Shown: positions 18,701 to 31,700 of the stretch, in pieces
Numbering within the stretch: the first letter of the stretch is position 1
Layout: every line of letters begins with the position of its first letter
From: Astropecten irregularis
Lineage: Eukaryota; Echinodermata; Asteroidea; Paxillosida; Astropectinidae
NCBI GenBank assembly: GCA_963971285.1
Contig: OZ020246.1
Location: 16,041,217-16,105,216 of the forward strand
Reading direction: 5' to 3'
Length of the DNA: 64,000 nucleotides
Made by a program: the position numbers and the translations under genes
The notes under the pieces: generated by a model
Told to the model about the DNA's origin: nothing
What the model saw: the letters and a program-made list of their open reading frames with translations, nothing else
Databases searched by the model: none

Positions 18701-18815
18701 TACGGTATTCAGGAGGTCGCCGGTTTGAATCCCACTCTAGTCAATTCTTCTTTGTTCACCTTTTAATGACTTAAAAATTCAGTCAGTTTCCGTTGTTATT
18801 CGATGATAACATTGT
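18701..18815 (+). repeat. tRNA-like SINE fragment
   Basis: GGAGGTCGCCGGTTTGAATCCCA includes a B-box-like GGTTTGAATCC (18722-18732). It is followed by the family tail TTCTTTGTTCACC...TTCAGTCAGTTTCC. The same module occurs at 41579-41690 and, in inverted pairs, at 37484-37735 and 54992-55176. Confidence 0.6.
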
Positions 18816-18960
18816 TATGTTATAACAACCATGCAATAAATATAATGCAGGCCCAAGGCTGGGTGATATCCTGTTTTCCCATAATTGATATATTGCTAAA
18901 ATATCATATCATAATGAAGTTTCCATCACAAAAAAGCAATTCATTTATGCATTCTCTGGA

Positions 18961-19550
18961 AACAATGTACCTCAATAATGCGATGAGGTCGTATCTGAAC
19001 AATGTGATGAGGTCGTATCTGAACAATGCGATGAGGTCGTATCTGAACAATGTGATGAGGTCGTATCTGAACAATGCGATGAGGTCATATCTCAACAATG
19101 CGATGAGGTCATATCTCAACAATGTGATGAGGTCATATCACAACAATGTGATGAGGTCATATCACAACAATGTGACAAGGTCATATCTCAACAATGTGAT
19201 TAGATCATATCACAACAATGCGACAAGGTCGTATCTCAACAATGTGATGAGGTCATATCTGAACAATGTGATGAGGTCATATCTGAACAATGTGATGAGG
19301 TTGTATCTGAACAATATGACAAGGTCATATCTGAACAATGTGATGAGGTCATATCTGAACAATGTGATGAGGTCATATCTGAACAATGTGATGAGGTCAT
19401 ATCTGAACAATGTGATGAGGTCGTATCTGAACAATATGACAAGGTCATATCTCAACAATGTGATGAGGCCATATCACAACAATGTGATGATGTCGTATCT
19501 CAAAAAAGCCATGAGGTCATACCTCAACAATGCGACGAGGTCGTATCTCC
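18961..19550 (+). repeat. 24-bp minisatellite, about 24 units
   Basis: The unit is close to AATGTGATGAGGTCATATCTGAAC with scattered substitutions. Because 24 is a multiple of three, the array stays open in several frames and reads as a repeating YLNNVMRS octapeptide on plus (18803-19555). I treat this as DNA repeat rather than gene. It ends at the 5' truncation point of the neighbouring LINE. Confidence 0.9.
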
Positions 19551-19558
19551 ACTAGGTC

Positions 19559-20647
19559 TATGCATTCATAGTAAACCATGATATTCTTTTACGCAAACTC
19601 TCATTTTATGGTTTATCTAATCCTGTTATCAATTGGTTTACCTCATACTTATCGGGTAGGACACAGCAAGTTGCATATAAATCGAAGCTTTCAGCTACTT
19701 GCCCAATTGTAGCTGGCATTCCTCAGGGATCTATTTTGGGACCTTTGCTATTTTCTTTGTATATAAATGACATGCCAAAATGCCTAAGTCACTGCAACAT
19801 TGAAATGTATGCTGATGATACACTCATGTATTGTGGTGAAAAACACACTAATCTCATTGAAAATAATCTAAAGATAGATCTCTTGAACTTGACCAACTGG
19901 CTCCGGGCTAATAAACTCATTATTAATCCCCAAAAAACAGAACTCATGTTAATCGGAACTGCACAAAAACTTCGAAGGTCCAATCCTCTTCAGATCCACC
20001 TATCCGGCCAGAAAATCAAACAAGTTGACTGTCACAAACATTTGGGAGTTATCTTTGATAGTAACCTAAAATTTAAGGAGCATACAAATAAACTGTGTAA
20101 CAAATTAAATTCGTCAATTTCTGTTTTAGCTAGGACAAGGAAATTCATTAATCAAGCGACTGCTACTTCCCTTTATAATGCCCTGGTTTTACCGCACTAC
20201 TGCTGCATGTTGTGGGGTGCCAAGCCTTCACTGGTCTGTAAAATTCAAAAGCTTCAGAATAGAGCACTTCGTATTATTCTTAAGGTCCATCCTCAAACCT
20301 CATCTAGTATTCTATTTAGTCACGTCAATGTTATGACCGTTTCACAACGTGTTCAATTTCAACTTGGCTGCCAGTCTTATAGGGCTTCTATTGGTGTTGC
20401 TCCAGACTACATGTGCCGGATATTGAACAGGATCCAGCCTGGCAATCGACCAACAACTCGTGCAGTTACACAGGGTAACTACATCTTCCCTAAACCCAAC
20501 TGCGAACTTTTCAAAAACTGCTTTAGCTTTAGGGCCCCACATTTTTTAAATAGTATTCCCTCTGACATCCGTTCGTCTCCCTCTTTCCACTCATTTCGGC
20601 GTTCGCTAAAAGAGTGGATTGTGGAACATGAGCGGATGTCAGGTTAG
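19559..20647 (+). pseudogene. LINE reverse transcriptase fragment, 362 codons, still open
   Basis: The frame is open from the truncation point to the TAG at 20645-20647. Visible RT blocks: VNHDILL, GIPQGSILGPLLFSLYIND, YADD (fragment residues 84-87, nt 19808-19819), and HLGVIFDSNL in the thumb-proximal region. The last ~150 residues are the usual C-terminal tail (RIQKLQNRALR-like). The N-terminal endonuclease and early fingers are missing. No stop or frameshift has accumulated, so the insertion is fairly young, but without its 5' part it cannot act alone. Confidence 0.85.
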
Positions 20648-20995
20648 TTTCATTAATCGGGTGGGTGGGGGAGGGCGCAATTTGCTCTCATCATTTTTTT
20701 AACTCTGTAATTATACTTTGAATGTAATTTCTTTTTTGATCATTCAGTAATTCTGCCTATATGTGTTAATATTCTTATTTATTTAATTTTCCCTCACGTT
20801 TTTTGTACTGTTTGTTTGTTGTCTACCTTCCACGTTTTTAATCTTGTTTTTTTGTAAACTTGATGTCAATGTATCTTTGATGTTTTTTTTTATGTAATGT
20901 TAAATGTCTGTCTCTGAGGGCCCCAAATGATCAGCTTGTAGCTGGATGGGTCACCCTCGTGAAATATGGTTAAATAAATAAATAAAATAAATTCA
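19559..20995 (+). mobile_element. 5'-truncated non-LTR retrotransposon (Jockey/CR1-like)
   Basis: It begins inside the reverse transcriptase domain and runs through the 3' UTR to an AATAAATAAATAAAATAAA tail, the usual form of a 5'-truncated LINE insertion. ACTAGGTC occurs just left (19551-19558) and again at 21007-21014 and could be a target duplication, though about 11 bases lie between the tail and the right copy. Clade assignment rests on the RT style and AT-rich tail and is tentative. Confidence 0.8.
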
Positions 20996-21815
20996 TTTAG
21001 GCAACAACTAGGTCACAATAGTCACAACTCGTATGAAATGTCATAAAAAATACTTTTAATTTCCAAGTCCTAAATATTTCTATGACCTGTACAAAGAATC
21101 AGTACTGCAATAATGTTACGTCTACATTTCGTCTCCCAACCAAAGAATATTACTGGGGGGCTCAACACTGAGCTAAGCCTGCCCAGTATGTTCGTTGGTT
21201 GCAGTGCATTTGCGGCCATCTTGTGAGTGTCTGCGTAGAAAAGTAATTGATAGGAACTGCCCAGGCAGGCCTCAAACCTGTGGCTAGCTCCCTGCTCACT
21301 GAAGTCATACAAGCTTAGCCACAAAGCTTAAACACAGTAATACAAGTGGCTATGACGTGCATGGGAAAGATTCTTGGTTTTCCAGCTCCAGCACTGGAAA
21401 TAGACTGAAAATAGACTTCAGTGCGCACTTCATTCAACCTGGCTTCAAAAGGCAACACTCAAATGAAGAAATCCACAAGGCACTTCCATTCGGAGACCTG
21501 AATTCGTCAGAGCACATTAATGTTTGTAGCAGCAATCTCACACGTCCTCCGCCAAAGTCCTGCTTGAATTCTTGAGTGAATAAAACGTGGCCGCCAATGG
21601 CATATTCCCTGTGGGCTTCTCATGTGATGTTTAGAATCACCACACGGGAGTTTGGGCAATGGGGTCCCATGTGGGAATAACATCACACTTACCGTCGGGA
21701 TGGCAGTGAGTGCCACAGTTGAGTGTAGATGGTGTATTGTATGCATTGGATGATGAGGCCAATAAGCCCCAAATGAGGGGCTCTCTGATCGAGTTCATGA
21801 GATTTTGGCATTGCG
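20996..21815. other. DHX35 3' flank / UTR; possible SINE
   Basis: This is downstream of the DHX35 stop. On the minus strand, 21330-21270 carries TGGCTAAGCTTG and GGTTTGAGGCC, which resemble pol III A and B boxes, so a tRNA-derived SINE is possible. ATTAAA on the minus strand at 21055-21060 is a weak polyadenylation candidate. Confidence 0.35.
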
Positions 21816-22682
21816 TCACCTTGACGTGGTGATCTCTGTCTTTGCTCGTTTGGCTGCAATTTCCATGTCCTGAAAAAAAGAAAGAATAAAAACATGGAAA
21901 ACAAAAATTAAAAAATGGCAGAATGATTTTGCCTCAGCTTGGTGCTTACCTCAAACCAGGGCCCTTTTCCAAACCTCGGCTCCGGCTTCAGGCTCCGGCT
22001 CCGGCTCCACGAGGCTTCGGCTTCACGCGGCTTCGGCTTCACGCAGTTCGAAGTCGCGGCTCCACGTTTGGAACAGTCAGACTTCGAGCGGCTTCGGGAT
22101 GCTTCGGCCTAAAACGCTGGGGTGTTTGAGTGTGACGCGTCACGCGCTCAGGAGCGCCGCGCCGTTGCGTGACGTTTGTTTTAATTTAGCTGATTTTGTG
22201 TTGAAAACATGGGATAAGATTAGTGTAAGGCATACAAGTCACAAGTATGTTCCATGGAGATTTTTTCTACCTTCATAATTTTAATGTGTTATAAATAGTA
22301 ATATATGTATAATGATGCAAATTAATTATCCAAATTGCACAATCTGAAAACCGTTGCCATGGAAATTTGTCTATCAATTTACACTAAACTCGATGCAACT
22401 TTCCCCAAAATATCCTACTGTATATGTAGTTTCTATAATTTCACTAGTTTCGGTATTTAAATTGCGCGGCAGATACAGACGAAAAACAATGAAAAGGTGT
22501 CAAAGTTCACTTTTTATTACTGTCACGTGACTTTGTCCTCAGTGATTCAAAGTGTGACGTCACGAAGCCCCACGAAGCCACCTCCCCAGCAGACTTCGTT
22601 TTGCTCCATTTTTTGGCCAAAATGAAGCCGCAAATATCAAGCCGGATCCGGAGCCTTCATTTGGTACGCGGCTTCATGGAGA

Positions 22683-22714
<32 letters not shown>

Positions 22715-25700
22715 AGGTTTGGAAAAGGGCCCAGCAAGCCAAGTATAGACCGTTCCAATGGCATGATCTACCATCCGCCATTACTGCAGTGTCCCTGTCC
22801 TTTTTTGTGAGGCAACAAAAGAATTTATGCTCCAGCACACTTTTTACTGCATGGTGTACGTCCCCTGATGTAAAGGACGTACACTTTGCAGTATATAGTG
22901 TTGTATTAAGGAGAGCCATGACATCGGGGCCCTGGGATCAATTTCATAGATCTGCTTAGCACACAAATTTGCTTTAGCACCAAAAACATTGGTAAATAAA
23001 ATCAGTATGACAGACAGGCTAAAACTCATTGTGAATGTTATGCTTAGCAAACAATTGCCAAATACAAGTCGAAAGCAGTAAACATCACATGAAAATTTGG
23101 TTTGTAATCCTGTTTGATCAAGGAGGACTTTTCATGCTTAAGCAAATTGTGTGCTTAAGCAGCTCTATGAGATTGGGCCCTGATGGCATGCCTAATTAAC
23201 TACCCACCGTGCCGTACTGGTAGTAGTGTGGGGCCAGCTCATACAGCCATGTTGGATCAATCACAGTCACATCTCTCATGTAATCTTTGTTGGTTTGAAG
23301 GACCTCGTGAAACACAACCCTGCAAACACAAATCACAAAACACAAGAAGCTAGTCAGTTTTATCTTTGCTAGGACCCTTACAACTAGAGCTGTTTAAAGG
23401 GCTTTGGTAGCATACCGAAACAAGATTCTTCACAGATTTACCTGTTTCTTACAGGGTATAAAGATGGTGGTGGTAGAAACATTTTTTTTCCTGCTTGAAA
23501 TGCTGTATTTAATATCCAGAAAAGAATAAAACCAATTACCAAAACAATTTTGATCTTTTAACGATCAAAAATAATGGTGAAAAGATTTTTAAAATAATGT
23601 GGGCGTTTTTCAGCGAGACACTTTACTTATTATCACAATCTTCTTACCAAGGTGGAGGTTTCTCCGTGTACAGCACTGAAGTCGGATGTACGTGAATAGG
23701 ATGGTCATCCCGTATGGTACGGTATTCCCCGCTGGGATGGTACCGGGCAGCATTGGCAAAGAAGCCCGCCACAATACAGCGGCTGATGGTGTCCACGTCA
23801 CCCTCACTGGACACAATCTTCACCCTGAACTTCTTCAGGAGCTTCTTCAGCTGTTCCCGGACGGTTTGAGCTCGGCATAAACCTCCAGGAGAGAAGACAG
23901 AATGGACGCTCCGTTATAAACGTCTTAAACTCTGTTAACGGTTTCTGACTCAAACATCACCAGAATGGACAGTTCCCGCTTTGCTCTTAAGCACTCCCAC
24001 CTAAGCAATGTCACATGACTGTTAGCAAATGCTGTTAAGCTTTCGAGTCCCCCAATTGGTAAATTTGCAGAGTTTAATCAGCAGGCCGGAAGGGTCCATT
24101 CTATATGTATAAGTAATAGACTCCCGCAAACTGCTCATCAATCGACATGACCTGAAATTATAACTCTCGGAGTTAAGAGGGCCTAGCGATTTTGATCCAA
24201 GCAGGATCTTTTTCAAAGGGTGAATGACCAGAGGCACAAGAACACACAAGGAGGATGAGAGGAGTAGGCCACGTGGGTGTCCAGGGCAAGGGAGAAAATG
24301 ATGCCACTGGCCCGACCTACACTCTATGATTCAAGCTCGTGCTTACCTTTGTAGTTGAGGTAATTCTCATGGCACCATCTTGAATTCTTGCCATGCTGAA
24401 AGGGTGAAGAAAAATGGTCAACTTTGAATTGCTTAAGCTTAAACATGAATGGCAGCAACTCGCAATTCAGCACCCCTGCTGCGAGTAAGGATGATTAGCC
24501 CCCCAAACATGCCAAATTGCTATCATTATTATTATTACCTTGATGTAAGCTTCGTATACGTTTAGTAGAGTGATATGGTCTCCCTCAGCAACGGAAAACC
24601 TCCTCTTAGCTTGCTCCTACACGAACAAAAAATGATGAAAGAGACTGAACAAAAATCAGGAGACTGTAGTTGGAATAGTTGGGCACTGACACTGAGGTCA
24701 CCCCCCTTCCGCACAGGAAGCATCTATAGCAGTTCCCTGGTATGCTGCATTAATGTGATGATTGCTTTGTTATTTCCATTGAATTGCATTGACTGGGGGT
24801 AATGTCTGGAAGGAAAGGTTCAATGAATCTTAATCAATCATGGACAGTATCCAAAAATTGGCCTTTATGATTGAAAGTTCAGGGCTGACAGAAAAGGATC
24901 CCAGGCCGGACCACCCTGGCCTGGCCTGCAGTGGCTGAGCCCGACCAGTATCAAAGTTTCTCTCCCTTTAAGGTAGTAGATCAAAAATAAAAGAGAAAAG
25001 ACTTAAGAAATACTGTGGCTGTTTTTCACTGTTTTCTAAAAAAGTGGGCACCTTATGGGACTGAAATTTTCACAGATGACTGTTACTGTATCTGTCTTGA
25101 TATGTTTGCCCATGAATCTGTATTTCTTTGATAAAAACTCAAGTATGATATTACCTTTAGGAAATGTATGTTGTTATTTTGCATGTTAACCCAATTACTG
25201 TACATGTACATGGACCAATTAATCTGCCCAATACATGATTCCTTCTGAGAGAATTTAACCGCATTAAACTTACAGCTTTTCCCTTTTGGTTGGATGGTGA
25301 CTGGAAGATATTCTGCACTTGGAGCAGTGCGGCTATGCTGAGGATCTCCTCGGAACACCCAAACTCCCCTACGGTATAACGGTACAGGAAGGAAATACAC
25401 ACATTGAGATATATGTTTGTGAATGCTGAAAGAGCATACGGTACAGTTTACAGTGGCACCATTTGATAACATTCTGTAAAGCTTGATGCACACTTCGAAT
25501 ATTAAAATTAACAAACATTTGCAAGAAGATGAACACATTTCAACTTGTGTGGAAATTCATGAAGTCAAATTTACCGGTACTTTGCTTTATGATTCATACG
25601 AGTTAAAGGTAATATCATACTTTGGTTTTTTGTCAAAGAAATGCAGATTCATGAGCAGAAATATAAAGGAAGATACCTGTACAGTAACAGTCTTATCTGT

Positions 25701-28700
25701 GGAACTTTCATGTGAATATGTTTAATAACCAAACCAACCTGACACAAGAAGCATCTTAGCGAACATGGGATCCAGAGGGAATTCGGCCATTCGGATGCCC
25801 AGGGGCTGAGCCAGCTTAGCGTGATCGTCGATGCCTCCAAGGGCGTACAGCAGCTCCAAGCCCCTCATCATGGAACGGGAGGACGGGGGAGACAGAAAGT
25901 TGAAGCGCAGCACGTTGTCGATGCCCAGACACTTCAGCTGCAGGATCACCAGGCTCAGATCACTCCTGCAAATATGATATGACAACATTGTGGAGATAAC
26001 TTAGGGGGTTTATGAAACGGAGGCTCGGGCTCAGGCTCTGTCATCCATATGCTGAAAATATAAGTTGTGGTTTTTCATTGAAGCTGAAGCTGAAGCTGTT
26101 TCCCTTTTCGAACCAGAAAATCTACTTCCGAACCGCAGGCAAAGCCTCTATTTTGATACCTGTCATTTTAACATGGCGGTTAACAGAGTGCTTTTTTTTA
26201 GGTTAAAAAGTCACATGCCTCATTCTGATTAGATGGAGGATTTTGGGAATTGGCCTCCTTATCCTTTACCTCTGCATCTCCGGCACAGTGGTCTTCTTCA
26301 GCGAGTGATAGTCCTCCTCTGTGTACAGCCTGTACGCCGCCCCCGACCTGACGCGACCTGCCCTGCCGGCCCTCTGCTGAGCCGATGCCTGGGACACGGG
26401 TACGACGACCAGCCCAGACAGGCCCGACTTGGAGTTATACGCTCGCAGCTTGACGAAACCGCTGTCAATTACTGCATGACGATAATTATGAAAAAGGGAA
26501 ATGGTTGATGAAGCAGCTAATGGGTTCATGTATCTATGGTGGTTTATGAAACAGAGGCTCAGGCTCTGTTATCCATATGCTGAATATAGGTTGTGGATTT
26601 TCATTGAAGCTGAAGCTCTGTTTTCCTTTTCAAACCAGAGAATGTACTTCTGAACCGCAGCCAAAAGCCTCTATTTTGATAACTGTTAATTCTTAGAATG
26701 GATTCACGAAATGGAGCTGAAGTCGAGGCCTGATGAGCCTGAGCCGCATCCATTTCATAAACCCCATATGAATCACCCACTGAGCACAGCATGTAGCAAA
26801 ACATATACCCAGGCTGGGAAAGGAGTTTAGCTCAAATGAATCTTTTTTAAAAACGCACTCTTTTACGTACCATACACGATGCCATTGATTGTAATAGAGG
26901 TCTCTGCTATGTTTGTTGCTATGACAACCTTCCTGGTATTGCGGCCAATCCGCTCGAAGACTCTCATCTGTTCTTTGCCCGGCAAGCTGCCGTACATTGG
27001 GAGAGCCAGCATCTTCATCTGATCGGACGGTAGACTGCGGATCTGCTGTCTGTATACCAACAAGGGCAGATTACAAAATCTTGAGCAACCCTGATTCAAT
27101 GTGTGGGATATCTCTTGTGTGGGTTTCTCACATCCCTTCATCGAAGAAATACCTTATATGGTGATACAGTGGAATGCCACTATAATTTGGTGGATGCTCA
27201 GATACTGTCCGTTATAGTGGTCGTTTGTTACAGTGATTTCAAGAACTCTATTGGGTATGTATTTTACAGAAATAATGGGAGACAATGATGATGTTCGGTA
27301 TAGAGGCGTTCCTTATAGTGGCTTTCCACAGTATTTGCATATAGCATTTATTGAACCCAAAAGTGACAAGGTCCCGAGAATTTCAACCCTAGCTAGCAGA
27401 CTCTCTTTCTCAAAAGCTGAAAGACACTATCCTGATGCATTCTTGTATTAAAGGTCAGAAAATTGCGATGCGTCCTAAAATTGCTCTAAAATGTCACCAC
27501 CCTGGCAGAAAAGCTCCATAAACACTTGATGGTATGATAAACTTCTCATCAAATATGGTGTACAGAACAATGTTGAATCAGGGTCTTTGAACGCGGTCGG
27601 TCTTAAGTGCTTACATAACCATCTCCATAACTTGCTCTACTTCCTCCTGTCCTGTCACAAAGGCCAGAATGTCACCAGCTGGCTCCGTCTTGTGGAGTTT
27701 CATGATGGTGTCCACTGTGGCCTTCAGATAGTCGGGTACTGGGCTGAGAAGGCAATTGCAAAAAGCACAATGAAAGAACACAGTGAACTATACATACAGA
27801 TGTAGCACCTAATTCTTGTCAGGCTTTCAGGAGTCCTAAACCCTTTTAATATGAAACAACGGATTGGGCTTGGGCTCCGTCATCTAAAAACTTAGGTTGA
27901 AGTTCCGTTTTCTTGATCGAAACAGAGTATGTACTTTGAAACCATATCCCCAAAACCTCTATTTTGATACCGAAGCCGAAGCCCGATTCTTCCAATTCTT
28001 TACCTGATGCTGTAAAAGATGTCCACTGGAAAGGTCCTTCCTTCGACTGTGAGAATGGCTGCTGTATCCAGGCTGATGAACACAACAACAATTTCAAGCA
28101 ACAGACTGTAAGTTTTGCCGGATAATGTTACACATCTATTAGCACTCATTTTCATGCAAAGCTGAATTGTTTCACGCACGAGGTCCGGATTCTGCACATC
28201 CACGTCCCATGCAGGATATACTAAAATGGGATCCGGATCGGCAAGATCCACGATCTAGTGCATGAAACAAACAGGCCCTAAGATTTCAGGTTCTGTCAGA
28301 CAAATTGGGACTATTTCCATCAATGTGCAATCAGTCGTTAATTCAGTCAGAGTAAGATTTTCTTTGAGCCACTGTGTTTAATTAGTATTGTATCATTTCA
28401 TCACAACTTAAAATTGTTGCCAAAACGAAATGTAAAAATAAAGCACACCTTGAATCCTCTGATTCGTTCTGATTGAAGAAATCTCGGAATGCTTCTGCGT
28501 CCAGCGTTGCTGAGGCAACGACGATTCTCAGATCGGGTCTCTTGCGCTGGATCTTCTTGAGGAGTCCCACGGCGATGTCCGTGTAGAGGGTGCGCTCGTG
28601 AGCTTCATCCAACATCAAGACACTGCAAATGCATAAGGAGTGGTGAGGAAGGGGATCTAATTGAGGGTTTGACGCATTCTAGACATGACCAGTAAGTTGT

Positions 28701-31700
28701 GGTCTGTCTACGATAGCAGGCATACAAATTGCTTTCCCAAACTTTCCAGATGCAAGATGCACAGTGGTGCAATTTTGACAGATTAGGCAACATCTTATCG
28801 TATTGGTGTACTCTTTTTAGTCCGTTTTGGGGTTGACTGTATTAAATATTATATCGTCACCAAAAAAAACGCCAACGATGGTCTTTGATTTTTGAAGAGC
28901 TGTAATCCACCAAAGAGGCAAATTTTGACACTGGCCCACTCACCCAAACAAGTGCGTAATGTGCTATTGTGTTACCCATATTGTTCCTCTTTTTGGACTT
29001 AAAACCTTTTGGTATTAGCTAAAATTATTGGTTTTGTACATGCTTTTCAATCGTTGACCTTTTTCTAAACGTGGACCATATTAGTGTCCCTTTTATTAGC
29101 TTACAGTTTGAATGCCACTACAAACTCATCCACCAACCCACCAGCTTACCTGTACTTGGACAGCAGAGGATCATTCATCATTTCTCTCACAAGATAACCA
29201 TCGGTCATAAACTGAAGGGAAGAAAACAATGTGGCAAAATTCCTTTTTTAGACAACTTCAAGAAGACAAATTTGAATTGCAAATGCTTTGAATATCAGGA
29301 GATGCATACACAGTGCAATTAATGATTTCTTTGCATAAAAGCCATAGCCACAGTATTGGTAATGAAAAAAAAAATGGTTCAGTTTCAATGTGATGTTGAA
29401 ATTAATGCCAAGCTTTCTTGGAAATTGTTTCCACTGCTAGCTTTCGCGTCATCTTCAAGAAAACTACTTCACGCTTGAAGTCTAGTCCTCATGATCGTGT
29501 TTGTAGTTTTGTACCTTTATCTTAGTGACATCAGGATCAGTGCAGTCCTCAAAGCGTATAGAATACCCAACTTCATTGCCAATGACAGCGCCTCTCTCCT
29601 CTGCCACACGCTGTGCCACCTATATCAGAGCATAAAGAATTCACAGTAATACCAAAGCAGCTGATTATGGCACATGAGAGGAAGCCAAAAATCATCTGCA
29701 GCCTGAATGTACGAGGATGAAATTAAGTTCAGACATTTTGGAGTGGTAAGGGGAAACGTAGAAGGCAACACACACTGATTATTCCAGAGCAGCTTAACTT
29801 TCCCCCTTGCCTTCCCCCTTCACTATAAGCACTGGAGAAACTTGGTTTTCATCCCACATCTGCAACCAATTGCTGCTAACAGCAGCTATCCTATAGTGTG
29901 CCCATCTGGGTACTGATGAGGTATCATATTAACCCACAATAAGGTTTTGTAATGGGTTATTTGGGTTCTCATCCCGCATCTGCCACCAATTGCTGCTAAC
30001 ATCAGCTACCATTATAGTATGTCCATCTGGGTACTGAGGTTCTATGCTATCCCATATGTAGGTGCTGTAATGGACTATGGGTACTCATCCCACATCTGCC
30101 ACCAATTGCTGCTAATAACAGCAGCTGCCATATAATATGTCCATCTGGGTACTGAGGTTCTATGCTATCCCATATGTAGGTGCTGTAATGGACTATGGGT
30201 ACTCATCCCACATCTGCCACCATTAGTTGCTATCAATAGATACCCTCTATGAAAGTTATTTCTCGCTCCCTCAGGAACTCTCACAGTCTTGTTTCCACAT
30301 TCTGTTTCCACTCATAAAGAAAATGTTAAATTTGTCTGACTCAAGTCACAACGTTTTCTCAGTGAATTGAATCGAGTCATCATCACCAACAAACGACTCA
30401 AGCAGGTGAAGTCTCTAAAAGCATGGAGGAAGGATGACTAAACACCAACGAATTGATGTCTTAGAATGTTTCTACTCAACCCGATTCCTCAAATCATTGA
30501 CTCTCTACAGGGTACTTACTGTGACGGCTGCTACTCTTCTTGGCTGGGTGACGCCCACCATGTGACCCTCTGCAGCCCAGCCGGCCTCCACTAGGTACTG
30601 GGGTATCTGGGTACTCTTCCCGCATCCTGTCTCCCCAACTATCACAACAGTCTTGTACTTCTCAAGGAGGTACAAGATATGATTCCTGTGCTGATGGTTG
30701 TAAAAAAAAAACATTTGAAACAAATTACAATATTACCAAAAATCTTTATCTTCGAGTGTGTTGCAATTAAATTTAGAAGTTTAGATGTCATTCTGCCAGT
30801 ATTTGGCACAGGTCACAGCCATGTGGTGTTGGTTCCGCAAGGTCCTGCGGGCTGCACTGGGGGCGTTTATCAAACACCAGTAGGTGGGACATCGTGGGAA
30901 GGATAACTTTGGAGGATTATTATCCCTTCTTGCAGATTACAAGTTGAATTGTAACTTGAGTTTCATGGGCACCCTTTGCTGCCACAGCCAGCTACATCAA
31001 CCCACATACGACCACAGGGCACAGCCTGAGATTGTGAGCGAGTGTGAGCGACAAGCTTTGGCTTTTTTTTTGCTTAAGATCTAGGCCCTACCTTGAACAC
31101 TGGTAATCGCTGTCGCTGTTGCTCAATGGAGATTGAGACATAGGGATTATACACAGTACATTCTCCACTGCCTTCGCTGACCTCCGACCTCTCCTCCTTC
31201 AAACCTGCACCTGGCTTGTCAGTGCCTATTCCGTAAGAGAAAAGCAATACACCCAATTCAGTAAGCCAGACATTAACTCTGGAGACTTTTTTGTATAGAT
31301 TTGAGATTTAAAAAAAATATAAGAAATTGTTAGTCGGATTGATTTTACCAAAATAAGAAAGCTTTATTGTCTAACACAGTTGAACTGCTGCTTACACCGT
31401 TATATACCGAGCATTTGGCTACTATACTGAACATGATCCTTGGCTTCCAAATTTTATGTACAAACAAACCGAACAATGAAGGGTCTTTTCCTTCCTCTAT
31501 GGTCTAGGCTACTCTACCCCACGGGCCCAGTGTTACAAACCTGAGGCTGAGACTGAGGGCCCGTTTGTTTAACGCACAAGATCACAAATCCTGCTGATCC
31601 GGATCCCATTAATTTTTAGCGTACTCTGCATAGGACGTGGATCCACAGATCTGGGATCCCAGCCGTGCGTTTAACAAACAGGCCCTGAGATTGAAGTTCA

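Noticed and set aside
18961-19550. Possible CRISPR array (regular 24-bp repeats)
   Set aside because: The units are contiguous with no unique spacers, and the surrounding genes are animal genes.
18803-19555. 250-codon ORF with YLNNVMRS repeats
   Set aside because: The frame exists because the 24-bp unit is a multiple of three; the opposite strand is open for the same reason, and no start, splice or family signal supports a protein.
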